A stretch of 64,000 nt of DNA, from positions 1-64,000 of the forward strand of contig NZ_JOJM01000024.1 of the NCBI RefSeq assembly GCF_000720325.1, in the 5' to 3' direction. A program made the position numbers and the translations under genes. The notes under the pieces were generated by a model. It did not search any database and was not told the DNA's origin. It saw only the letters and a program-made list of their open reading frames with translations. Positions 55,912 through 64,000 of the stretch are shown in pieces (positions within the stretch are counted from its first letter, which is position 1; each line of letters starts with the position of its first letter). The stretch is from Streptomyces sp. NRRL B-1347. Lineage in GTDB: Bacteria; Actinomycetota; Actinomycetes; Streptomycetales; Streptomycetaceae.

Positions 55912-55954
55912 CGCCGGTGGGGCACGGATCACACGGATCCGTGCCCCACCGGCG
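55912..55954 (-). terminator. 19-bp perfect stem-loop after the DAHP synthase gene
   Basis: Arms 55912-55930 and 55936-55954, loop ACACG, about 20 bp past the DAHP synthase stop (minus strand). Confidence 0.85.
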
Positions 55955-55974
55955 GTTGTCTCTGCGCGCTGTTC

Positions 55975-57345
<1,371 letters not shown>

Positions 57346-57362
57346 TCACCCGGCCCGTCCAT

Positions 57363-58277
57363 TCACCCGCTCACAAAGTGAGACGGGACAGACACCGAGC
57401 GCTCGGCGGCGCTCGGCGTCACCAGCGCGAGCCTGCGGTGTGTGCGGCGCAGTGTCAGGCGGGCCAGGAAGGGGTGGCCGAGGCGGACCACGCTCCAGTA
57501 GAGGCGGCCGCGGGTCGTATCAGTCCGCACGGCTGTACTCAGGGTGACGTACTGCTCGTCGATCAGGATCGACCCCCGTGCGGTCAGCCCCTTGACCTGG
57601 ACGTCCATGAGCACCTCGCCGCCCTCGCGGGCCAGCACCGGGAAGCCGCGCAGGACGCCGGTCCAGGCGTCGGGGTCGCGGGGCTGGCCGGGGAGCAGGG
57701 GCATGCGGTACGCGTCCCGGTATCCGGGGCGGTCGACGGCGGTGCGGATCAGCCGGGCCGCTTCGGGCCAGGCGACGGCTTCCGCGCGGTCCCAGGAGAG
57801 CAGGTTGAACAGTCGGACACGGGGCATCCAGCGGGCGGGGCGGGCGCAGGTGCCCGTCGCGGCGCGCTCGGCGTTGTCCAGGAGCTCCTCGACCACCGTG
57901 TCGTGCACGGGCCGGATCGCCGCGTGCCACGTGATGCGCTCCAGGCCCTTCGGCCGGGCCTCCAGGACGTGCCGCACGCGGCAGCGGCGCTCCCCCAGCG
58001 GCTCGACGGTCAGCTCGTGGAAGCCGCCCGACGGGCCGGTGAAGTCGAAGCGGACCCGGCGTCCCGGCTCGTACGCCGCCACGCGGTAGCGGATCGGGCC
58101 GTGGCCGCCGACGGCGCCGACGGCGAGCGGGCCGTCGAAGGTCATCGCGGGCCAGGCGGGGGTGGGGAAGAGCGGGTCGTCCGGCGCGGACAGGCGGTCG
58201 AGCAGGGCCCCCACCGCGTCAGCCGGGGCCTCGACCACTCGCTCGTGCTCATTGCGTACGACACCCGTGACACTCAC
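57363..58277 (-). CDS. SRPBCC/DUF2867-like protein
   Basis: 304 aa. The N-terminal half resembles an SRPBCC (START-like) fold (VVEAPADAVGALLDRLSAPDDPLFPTPAWPAMTF...); the C-terminal half (LYWSVVRLGHPFLARLTLRRTHRRL) resembles DUF2867. Such proteins bind hydrophobic ligands, but no role is known. GTG at 58277 with GGAGG. It is divergent from a TetR gene over a shared operator, so its expression probably responds to that regulator; it is the likely target. Confidence 0.75.
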   Translation of the reverse strand: MSVTGVVRNEHERVVEAPADAVGALLDRLSAPDDPLFPTPAWPAMTFDGPLAVGAVGGHGPIRYRVAAYEPGRRVRFDFTGPSGGFHELTVEPLGERRCRVRHVLEARPKGLERITWHAAIRPVHDTVVEELLDNAERAATGTCARPARWMPRVRLFNLLSWDRAEAVAWPEAARLIRTAVDRPGYRDAYRMPLLPGQPRDPDAWTGVLRGFPVLAREGGEVLMDVQVKGLTARGSILIDEQYVTLSTAVRTDTTRGRLYWSVVRLGHPFLARLTLRRTHRRLALVTPSAAERSVSVPSHFVSG

Positions 58278-58287
58278 GACGCACCTC

Positions 58288-58324
58288 CATACGCTGGCGT
58301 ACGGAAACCATACGGTAGCGTATG
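58288..58324. promoter_or_regulatory. TetR operator between divergent genes
   Basis: Arms 58288-58304 and 58308-58324 match as inverted repeats at 14 of 17 positions, with AAA between. Each arm contains a smaller palindrome: TACGC-TG-GCGTA is perfect, TACGGTAGCGTA imperfect. The right arm contains the predicted -10 and both start codons candidates of the tetR gene. Confidence 0.75.
58316..58321 (+). promoter_or_regulatory. Predicted -10 of leaderless tetR mRNA
   Basis: TAGCGT is 6 nt before the ATG at 58328. The hexamer is inside the operator, so bound repressor would block it. Confidence 0.5.
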
Positions 58325-58327
58325 GAC

Positions 58328-58915
58328 ATGGCGCAACGGCAGCGGAGGACGACCCCGGCGAAGCCCCGGCTCAGCGCGCGGGACTGGGCGGACGCGGCGC
58401 TCGTCGCGATCGGCGAGGGCGGGCTCGCGGCCGTCGCCGTGGAGCCCCTCGCGGTCCGCCTCGGCACCACGAAGGGCAGCTTCTACTGGCACTTCGCCAA
58501 CCGCGACGCCCTCATCGAGGCCGCCCTCGACCGCTGGGAGGAGCGCCACACCGACGAGACCATCAGCGAGGTCGAGGCGGAGCCGGACGTGCGGCGGCGC
58601 GTCCGGCTGCTCTTCGCCGAGGCCATCGGCTCGGCGGCCGACGACCCGCTGGAGGTCGCGCTGCTCGCGACCGCGTCCGATCCGCGGGTCACCGAGGCCA
58701 TGCGGCGGGTGACCGAGCGCCGCGTCGCGTACGTCGCCGAACTCTTCGCGCAGCTCGGCTTCCCCGGCCCGGAGGCGCGCCGCCGGGGCCTGCTCGCGTA
58801 CTCCGTCTATCTGGGCCACGCCCAGCTCGGGCACGCGGTGCCCTCGGTGCTGCCCGGCGAAGCCGAGTTCGGTGCCTATTTGGACGAGGCGCTGGACGTG
58901 CTGATGATGCGCTAG
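58328..58915 (+). CDS. TetR/AcrR-family transcriptional regulator
   Basis: 195 aa. Helix-turn-helix: AALVAIGEGGLAAVAVEPLAVRLGTTKGSFYWHFANRDALIEAAL near residues 22-60. The C-terminal domain is helical, with no known ligand. ATG 58328 is preferred over ATG 58322 because TAGCGT lies six bases upstream. It probably represses itself and the divergent SRPBCC gene through the 37-bp palindrome. Its TAG stop is the first three bases of the trp leader's TAGGGT hexamer. Confidence 0.9.
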   Translation: MAQRQRRTTPAKPRLSARDWADAALVAIGEGGLAAVAVEPLAVRLGTTKGSFYWHFANRDALIEAALDRWEERHTDETISEVEAEPDVRRRVRLLFAEAIGSAADDPLEVALLATASDPRVTEAMRRVTERRVAYVAELFAQLGFPGPEARRRGLLAYSVYLGHAQLGHAVPSVLPGEAEFGAYLDEALDVLMMR

Positions 58916-58918
58916 GGT
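58913..58918 (+). promoter_or_regulatory. Predicted -10 of the trp leader transcript
   Basis: TAGGGT is 6 nt before the trpL ATG at 58925, so the leader mRNA would begin at the start codon. Confidence 0.5.
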
Positions 58919-58924
58919 GCGGGC

Positions 58925-58981
58925 ATGTTCACGCAGTCGACCCGTTCCTGGTGGTGGCCCGCTCTTCCGGCGGCCCACTGA
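58925..58981 (+). CDS. trpL: trp leader peptide with three Trp codons
   Basis: 18-codon frame MFTQSTRSWWWPALPAAH. Three successive TGG codons (58949-58957) report on charged tRNA-Trp. It lies 113 bp before the anthranilate synthase start and is followed by a terminator hairpin. A trp attenuator with a Trp-Trp-Trp leader is documented for the homologous gene of S. venezuelae. No ribosome site precedes the ATG; leaderless initiation is predicted. Confidence 0.9.
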   Translation: MFTQSTRSWWWPALPAAH

Positions 58982-59005
58982 CTGCGCGTACCCAGCAGAC
59001 ATCGC

Positions 59006-59030
59006 GAAGGCCGCCCGAGGGGCGGCCTTC
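59006..59030 (+). terminator. trp attenuator terminator
   Basis: GAAGGCCGCCC (59006-59016) and GGGCGGCCTTC (59020-59030), loop GAG, an 11-bp perfect stem between trpL and trpE. Ribosome stalling at the Trp codons should favour an antiterminator, whose exact partner I cannot fix. Confidence 0.85.
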
Positions 59031-59094
59031 CGTGCTTCCCGGACGGTGTCCGGGACCGGCCGTTCCTCTCCCTCCCAGCGAAGGAACAGCTCCC

Positions 59095-60984
59095 ATGCAC
59101 CTCTTGGACCTCCTGACCGACGACCGTCCCTTCGCCCTGCTGCGGCGCCGCACCCCGGGCCGCGACCACGACGTGGTGGAGGTGCTGCGGGGCCCCGTGA
59201 CCACGTACGAGCGCCTCGCCGACCTGCCCGAAGGGCTCGCGCTCGTACCGTTCCGGCAGATCAGGGAGCGCGGCTTCGACGTCACGGACGACGGCACGCC
59301 GCTGGCCGTGCTCACCCCCGACGAGACGTACGAACTCCCGCTGGAGCAGGCCCTGTCGGAGCTGCCCGGACACGACGTCCGGGTCACGGGCCACGGCTTC
59401 GACGTGAGCGACGACGCGTACGCGGAGATCGTCGGCCGGGTCCTGCGCGAGGAGATCGGGCGCGGCGAGGGCGCCAACTTCGTGATCCGGCGTACGTACG
59501 AGGGCGAGATCCCCGGCTTCGGCCGTGCGGACGCGCTCGCGCTGTTCCGCAGGCTCCTGGAGGGCGAGCGGGGCGCGTACTGGACGTTCGTCGTGCACAC
59601 CGGGGACCGGACGCTGGTCGGGGCGAGCCCCGAGGTGCACGTGCGGATGTCCGGCGGCACGGTCGTCATGAACCCGATCAGCGGGACCTACCGCTACCCC
59701 GCCGAGGGGCCGAGCGCGGCCGGGCTGCTGCGCTTCCTCGACGACGCCAAGGAGACCGAGGAGCTCTCGATGGTCGTCGACGAGGAGCTCAAGATGATGT
59801 GCACGGTCGGCGACATGGGCGGCGTGGTGGTGGGGCCCCGTCTGAAGGAGATGGCGCATCTGGCGCACACCGAGTACGAGCTGCGCGGCCGCTCGTCGCT
59901 CGACGTGCGGGAGGTGCTGCGCGAGACGATGTTCGCGGCGACGGTGACCGGCTCGCCGGTGCAGAACGCCTGCCGGGTGATCGAGCGCCACGAGGCCGGG
60001 GGGCGCGGCTACTACGCCGGTGCCCTCGCGCTCGTCGGCCGGGACGCGGGCGGGGCGCAGACCCTGGACTCGCCGATCCTGATCCGCACCGCCGACATCG
60101 ACGCGGACGGCCGCCTCCGGGTGCCGGTCGGCGCGACCCTGGTGCGCGGCTCGGACCCGGCGGGCGAGGTGGCCGAGACCCATGCGAAGGCGGCGGGGGT
60201 GCTCGCGGCCCTCGGGGTGCGGCCCGGGCGGCCGCGGGCGGAGGGCGGGCGGCCCGCGCTCGCCGACGACCCCCGGGTGCGGGCGGCGCTCGACGCGCGG
60301 CGGGCCGGGCTCGCGCCGTTCTGGCTGCGGATGCAGGAGGTGGCGCACGAGCTGTCCGGGCACGCCCTGGTGGTGGACGGCGAGGACACGTTCACGGCGA
60401 TGCTCGCGCACGTGCTGCGCTCGGCGGGCCTCGGCGTGACCGTGCGGCGCTACGACGAGGCGGGGCTGCGCGCCGCGGTGCTCGGCCACGAAGGTCCCGT
60501 GGTCCTCGGCCCGGGGCCCGGCGACCCGTCGGACACCGCGGACCCGAAGATGCGGCTGCTGCGCGGGCTCGCGGCCGAGCTGCTCCGGGAGCGGCGCGGC
60601 CCGGTGCTCGGCGTGTGCCTGGGCCATGAGCTGATCGCGGCCGAGCTGGGCCTGGACATCGTCCGCAAGGACGTCCCGTACCAGGGCGCGCAGACGACGA
60701 TCGACCTGTTCGGGCGGGCCGAGACCGTCGGCTTCTACAACAGCTTCGCGGCGCGCTGCGACGACGACGCGGAGCTGGAGCTGGGCGCGCACGGCATCGA
60801 CGTGAGCCGGGACCCGGCCACGGGCGAGGTGCACGCGCTGCGCGGCCCCGGCTTCGCCTCGCTCCAGTTCCACCCGGAGTCGGTGCTGTCCCTGCGCGGG
60901 GCCGCGGTGGTGCGCGAGCTGCTCGGTCAGCTGGCCGGGAGCGCGGGCACCAGCACGTTCTCGGAGCGGCGGCCCGCCAGGTAG
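59095..60984 (+). CDS. trpE: Anthranilate synthase, fused TrpE-TrpG
   Basis: 629 aa. The TrpE half (1-about 420) holds the chorismate block NPISGTYRYPAEGPSAAGLLRFLDDAKETEELSMVVDEELKMM, with ETMFAATVTGSPVQNACRVIE near 280. The TrpG half has the glutaminase Cys in GVCLGHELIAAELG near 505 (GHE where GHQ is usual) and the His/Glu of LQFHPESVLS near 593. Fused genes of this type occur in actinomycetes alongside separate trpE and may serve secondary metabolism; here the attenuator suggests tryptophan response. ATG at 59095 after AAGGAACAG. Confidence 0.94.
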   Translation: MHLLDLLTDDRPFALLRRRTPGRDHDVVEVLRGPVTTYERLADLPEGLALVPFRQIRERGFDVTDDGTPLAVLTPDETYELPLEQALSELPGHDVRVTGHGFDVSDDAYAEIVGRVLREEIGRGEGANFVIRRTYEGEIPGFGRADALALFRRLLEGERGAYWTFVVHTGDRTLVGASPEVHVRMSGGTVVMNPISGTYRYPAEGPSAAGLLRFLDDAKETEELSMVVDEELKMMCTVGDMGGVVVGPRLKEMAHLAHTEYELRGRSSLDVREVLRETMFAATVTGSPVQNACRVIERHEAGGRGYYAGALALVGRDAGGAQTLDSPILIRTADIDADGRLRVPVGATLVRGSDPAGEVAETHAKAAGVLAALGVRPGRPRAEGGRPALADDPRVRAALDARRAGLAPFWLRMQEVAHELSGHALVVDGEDTFTAMLAHVLRSAGLGVTVRRYDEAGLRAAVLGHEGPVVLGPGPGDPSDTADPKMRLLRGLAAELLRERRGPVLGVCLGHELIAAELGLDIVRKDVPYQGAQTTIDLFGRAETVGFYNSFAARCDDDAELELGAHGIDVSRDPATGEVHALRGPGFASLQFHPESVLSLRGAAVVRELLGQLAGSAGTSTFSERRPAR

Positions 60985-61931
60985 TCCAGGACGTTGGTGA
61001 CGGTGGCCTCGATGATCTGCCCGACGGCGTCCTCGGTGTAGTACGCCTGGTGCGAGGTGACCACCACGTTCGGGAAGGTGACGAGGCGGGCCAGGGTGTC
61101 GTCCTCGACCACCTCAAGGGACTTGTCCAGGAAGAAGAGCCCGGCCTCGGCCTCGTACACGTCGAGGCCGACGCCGGTGAAGCGGCCCGCGCGGAGCTCG
61201 GCGACGAGGGCCTCGGTGTCGATGAGGCCGCCGCGGCTGGAGTTCACCAGGATCGCGTCGTCCTTCATGGCGCGCAGCGCTGCGGAGCCGATCAGGTGCC
61301 GGGTCGCGGGCAGCAGCGGTACGTGCAGGCTGATCAGGTCGGACTCGGCGAGGAGCTGGTCCTTGTCGACGTACTTCATGCCGAGTCCGACGCAGGCGGG
61401 GTTCTCGGCGACGTCCCAGCCGAGCAGGTTCATGCCGAAGCCGTGCGCGATCCGGGTGAAGGCCTCGCCGATCTTGCCGGTGCCGAGGACGCCCGCGGTG
61501 CGGCCGCGCAGGTCCCGGCCCATCAGGCCGTCGAGGCGGAAGTCGAAGTCGCGGGTGCGGTTGGAGGCGCGGACGATGCGGCGGTTCACGGCCATCGCCA
61601 GGGTCCAGGCGAACTCCGCGACGGAGTACGGGGAGTAGGACGAGACGCGGGCGACGGTGAGGCCCAGGCGCTCGGCGACCTGGAGGTCGATGTTGTTGAA
61701 GCCGGTCGAGCGCTGGGCGATCATCTGGGTGCCGCCGGCGGCGAGGGTCTGCAGTACGCGGTTGTCGAGGATCGCGTTGACGCTGGTGGAGATGACCTCG
61801 TAGCCGGCGGCGATGGGGGCGGTGTCCTCGGTGAGGAAGACGTCCAGGCAGCGGATGTCGTGGTGCGGGGCGAAGGCCTTCTCGATGAGGGGGCGCTCGT
61901 CGGCCTGGACGCCGAAGGCGAGAATCTCCAC
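60927..61931 (-). CDS. D-isomer 2-hydroxyacid dehydrogenase (D-lactate dehydrogenase-like)
   Basis: 334-aa NAD-dependent D-lactate dehydrogenase-type enzyme. NAD motif GVLGTGKIGEAFTRIAHGFG near residue 148, Arg of NSSRGGLIDTEALV near 233, Glu in DVYEAEAGLF near 260 and the catalytic His in VTSHQAYYTEDA near 293. The LdhA-type D-lactate group is the best fit. GTG at 61931 after GGGAG. Its 3' end overlaps the convergent anthranilate synthase gene by 58 bp. Confidence 0.92.
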   Translation of the reverse strand: MEILAFGVQADERPLIEKAFAPHHDIRCLDVFLTEDTAPIAAGYEVISTSVNAILDNRVLQTLAAGGTQMIAQRSTGFNNIDLQVAERLGLTVARVSSYSPYSVAEFAWTLAMAVNRRIVRASNRTRDFDFRLDGLMGRDLRGRTAGVLGTGKIGEAFTRIAHGFGMNLLGWDVAENPACVGLGMKYVDKDQLLAESDLISLHVPLLPATRHLIGSAALRAMKDDAILVNSSRGGLIDTEALVAELRAGRFTGVGLDVYEAEAGLFFLDKSLEVVEDDTLARLVTFPNVVVTSHQAYYTEDAVGQIIEATVTNVLDYLAGRRSENVLVPALPAS

Positions 61932-62046
61932 GGTTTCACTCCCGTTCAGGGGGCGCGGGTCCTGTACGGGGTGAATATACGTTTTGGCCTGGTCAGTGGC
62001 GCGGGGCGGTGGGGGGCTGCGCCCACAGCGGTGGAGGACGCAGGTG

Positions 62047-63075
62047 TCAGCCGAAGAAGACTCCTACCTCCTTGTAGAGGGCCGGGTCCACCGTCTTCAG
62101 TTTGGCCGTGGCCTCGGCGATGGGGACGCGGACGATGTCAGTGCCGCGCAGCGCGACCATCTTGCCGAAGTCGCCGTCCCGGACGGCGTCGATCGCGTGC
62201 AGGCCGAAGCGCGTGGCGAGCCAGCGGTCGAAGGCGCTGGGCGTGCCGCCGCGCTGGACGTGGCCGAGGACCGTCGTGCGGGCCTCCTTGCCGGTGCGCT
62301 TCTCGATCTGCTTGGCCAGCCACTCCCCCACGCCGGAGAGGCGCACGTGCCCGAAGGAGTCGAGGGACTGGTCCTTGAGGACCACGTCGCCGTCCTTGGG
62401 CACCGCGCCCTCGGCGACGACCACGATCGGCGCGTACGAGGCCTTGAACCGCGAGGTCACCCAGGCGCAGACCTGGTCGAGGTCGAAGCGCTGCTCGGGG
62501 ATGAGGATGACGTTGGCGCCGCCCGCGAGCCCGGAGTGCAGCGCGATCCAGCCCGCGTGGCGCCCCATCACCTCGACGACCAGGACGCGCATGTGCGACT
62601 CGGCGGTGGTGTGCAGCCGGTCGATGGCCTCCGTGGCGATGCCGACGGCGGTGTCGAAGCCGAAGGTGTAGTCCGTGGCGGACAGGTCGTTGTCGATGGT
62701 CTTGGGCACGCCGACGACGGGCACGCCGTACTCGTCGGTGAGGCGCGCGGCGACGCCGAGGGTGTCCTCGCCGCCGATCGCGATGAGCGCCTCGACCTCC
62801 AGTTTGGCGAGGTTCTCCTTGATGCGGCGGATGCCGTTCTCGGCCTTGAGGGGGTTGGTGCGCGAGGAGCCGAGGATGGTGCCGCCGCGGGGCAGGATGC
62901 CGCGGACGGCCGGGATGTCGAGCTGGACGGTGTCGCCCTCGAGCGGTCCGCGCCAGCCGTCGCGGAAGCCGACGAAGTCGTAGTCGTACTCCTGTACGCC
63001 CTTGCGGACGACGCCCCGGATGACGGCATTGAGTCCGGGGCAGTCGCCGCCTCCGGTCAGAACTCCGACCCGCAT
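62047..63075 (-). CDS. pfkA: 6-phosphofructokinase
   Basis: 342-aa PfkA-family enzyme phosphorylating fructose 6-phosphate. GVLTGGGDCPGLNAVIRG at the start, GGEDT at 101-105 (position 104 is Asp, not Gly) and PKTIDND at 124-130 (Lys125). Asp104 and Lys125 are the residues otherwise used as markers of pyrophosphate-dependent kinases, yet the S. coelicolor enzyme of this group is reported to use ATP. Substrate-binding MGRHAGWIAL near 170. ATG at 63075 with AAGGGAC. One of several pfkA paralogues expected in Streptomyces. Confidence 0.95.
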   Translation of the reverse strand: MRVGVLTGGGDCPGLNAVIRGVVRKGVQEYDYDFVGFRDGWRGPLEGDTVQLDIPAVRGILPRGGTILGSSRTNPLKAENGIRRIKENLAKLEVEALIAIGGEDTLGVAARLTDEYGVPVVGVPKTIDNDLSATDYTFGFDTAVGIATEAIDRLHTTAESHMRVLVVEVMGRHAGWIALHSGLAGGANVILIPEQRFDLDQVCAWVTSRFKASYAPIVVVAEGAVPKDGDVVLKDQSLDSFGHVRLSGVGEWLAKQIEKRTGKEARTTVLGHVQRGGTPSAFDRWLATRFGLHAIDAVRDGDFGKMVALRGTDIVRVPIAEATAKLKTVDPALYKEVGVFFG

Positions 63076-63222
63076 GGAAATGTCCCTTCGCCGCAGTTGC
63101 GCTGACGCGGGCCACGCTAATGGTGATCCGCGTCACTCCGGGATGGGGCGAACGGTGAATTCCCTTGTGTGGGGCGGGAGTTGCTGGAGAGGCGATCGCC
63201 GCGGTTCACCCGAAGGGGGCAC

Positions 63223-63243
63223 GCCCGGGGTCGCTCCCCGGGC
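63223..63243 (-). terminator. Stem-loop after the response regulator gene
   Basis: GCCCGGGG and CCCCGGGC, 8-bp stem with loop TCGCT, 13 bp past the stop. Confidence 0.6.
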
Positions 63244-63255
63244 ACCCCCCAGGGG

Positions 63256-63963
63256 TCACGCGTCGTCCGTGTCGAGGCCGCGTTCGATCGCGTACCGCAC
63301 GAGCTCCACCCTGTTGTGCAGCTGGAGCTTGCCGAGGGTGTTCTGGACGTGGTTCTGGACCGTGCGGTGAGAGATGACGAGGCGCTCGGCGATCTGCTTG
63401 TAGCTCAGGCCCTTGGCGACCAGGCGGAGGACCTCCGTCTCGCGGTCGGTCAGGCGCGGGGCGCCCGGCTCGTCGGCGGTCGCGGGCGCGGGCTCGGAGG
63501 CGAGGCGGCGGTACTCGCCGAGGACCAGGCCCGCGAGGCCGGGGGTGAAGACGGCGTCGCCGACGGCCGTGCGGCGCACCGCGTCGATCAGCTCGTCGGT
63601 GGACGCGGACTTCAGCAGATAGCCGGTGGCGCCGGACTTGACCGCCTCCAGGACGTCGGCGTGCTCGCCGCTCGCGGACAGGACGAGGACGCGCAGGGCC
63701 GGGTTGGCGCCGACGAGTTCCTTGCACACCTGGACGCCGGGCTTCAGCGGCAGGTTCAGGTCGAGGACGAGGACGTCGGGCGTGGCGGCCCGGGCCCGGC
63801 GCACCGCCTGCTCGCCGTCGCCCGCGGTGGCCACCACGTCGAAGCCCGCCTCGCCGAGGTCGCGGGCGACGGCGTCGCGCCACATCGGGTGGTCGTCGAC
63901 GACCATGACCTTGACCGGGTCCGTGGTGTCCCGCTCCGTCGGTTCCGTGTGCTGTGCGCTCAT
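63256..63963 (-). CDS. NarL/FixJ-type response regulator
   Basis: 235 aa. Receiver domain: acidic pair Asp23/Asp24 in VVDDHPMWRD, phosphoacceptor Asp68 in VLVLDLNLPLKPG, and Lys in LLKSAST near 118. LuxR-type helix-turn-helix LTDRETEVLRLVAKGLSYKQIAERLVISHRTVQNHVQNTLGKLQ near 170-215. An extra 15-aa polar N-terminus precedes the receiver. ATG at 63963. The partner histidine kinase is probably encoded just beyond the right edge; it is not in the window. Confidence 0.93.
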   Translation of the reverse strand: MSAQHTEPTERDTTDPVKVMVVDDHPMWRDAVARDLGEAGFDVVATAGDGEQAVRRARAATPDVLVLDLNLPLKPGVQVCKELVGANPALRVLVLSASGEHADVLEAVKSGATGYLLKSASTDELIDAVRRTAVGDAVFTPGLAGLVLGEYRRLASEPAPATADEPGAPRLTDRETEVLRLVAKGLSYKQIAERLVISHRTVQNHVQNTLGKLQLHNRVELVRYAIERGLDTDDA

Positions 63964-64000
63964 GTCCGTGCTTCCGCCTTCCCCCGTGCGCCCTTCGGGA

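Overview
The window reads as a vegetative, core-chromosome segment of a Streptomyces or a very close actinomycete. Evidence: very high GC, frequent GTG starts, GTGA/ATGA translational couplings, a complete actinobacterial division and cell wall (dcw) cluster with DivIVA, SepF and YlmG but no FtsA, LL-/meso-diaminopimelate-type MurE, a class II DAHP synthase, and gene order that matches (from memory) the S. coelicolor SCO2068-SCO2121 region. I see no rRNA, tRNA, CRISPR array, insertion sequence, prophage or att site.

Layout. 1-6.9 kb: dienelactone-hydrolase-like enzyme, MscS channel, CPA1 Na+/H+ antiporter, then lspA-rluD-GNAT and a DksA-type zinc-finger protein carrying a long histone-H1-like Lys/Ala tail. 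6.9-10.7 kb: ileS behind a translational T-box. 10.8-29.0 kb, all on the minus strand: rsmH, ftsL, ftsI, murE, murF, mraY, murD, ftsW, murG, ftsQ, ftsZ, pgeF, yggS, sepF, ylmG, divIVA (5' to 3'). murC and mraZ are missing from the cluster. 29-35 kb: beta-carbonic anhydrase and a moxR-DUF58-transglutaminase operon. 35-41.5 kb: DUF3040 protein, methyltransferase, HEPN-like protein, and an ABC ATPase-YhgE-TetR operon with an operator at its promoter. 41.8-48.7 kb: DUF4126 protein, CrtI-like oxidoreductase, Tyr-rich membrane protein, metF, thiE, an Rv2175c-like DNA-binding protein and a pyridine-nucleotide disulfide oxidoreductase. 48.7-51.3 kb: thiOSG under a TPP riboswitch. 51.3-58.3 kb: PASTA Ser/Thr kinase, endonuclease IV, sulfite-oxidase-like molybdoenzyme, the bfr/bfd convergent pair with an iron box, DAHP synthase and an SRPBCC protein. 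58.3-64 kb: TetR regulator, a trp attenuator (leader peptide with three Trp codons plus terminator) ahead of a fused TrpE-TrpG, D-2-hydroxyacid dehydrogenase, 6-phosphofructokinase and a NarL-type response regulator cut close to the right edge.

Functional themes. The cluster makes lipid-linked peptidoglycan precursor (MurE, F, D, MraY, MurG), polymerises it at the septum (FtsW, FtsI, FtsQ, FtsL, FtsZ, SepF) and at the hyphal tip (DivIVA). Aromatic amino-acid supply (DAHP synthase, TrpEG) and thiamine synthesis (ThiE, ThiO, ThiS, ThiG) carry recognisable RNA-level controls. The most striking window-wide signal is promoter architecture: eleven genes have a TANNNT hexamer exactly 6 or 7 nt before the start codon and mostly no Shine-Dalgarno, i.e. 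predicted leaderless transcripts, including the trp leader peptide. I did not find a clearly undescribed multi-gene system; the best candidates for a second look are the leaderless set, the convergent overlapping bfr/bfd pair, the degenerate ABC ATPase beside YhgE, and the H1-tailed DksA protein.
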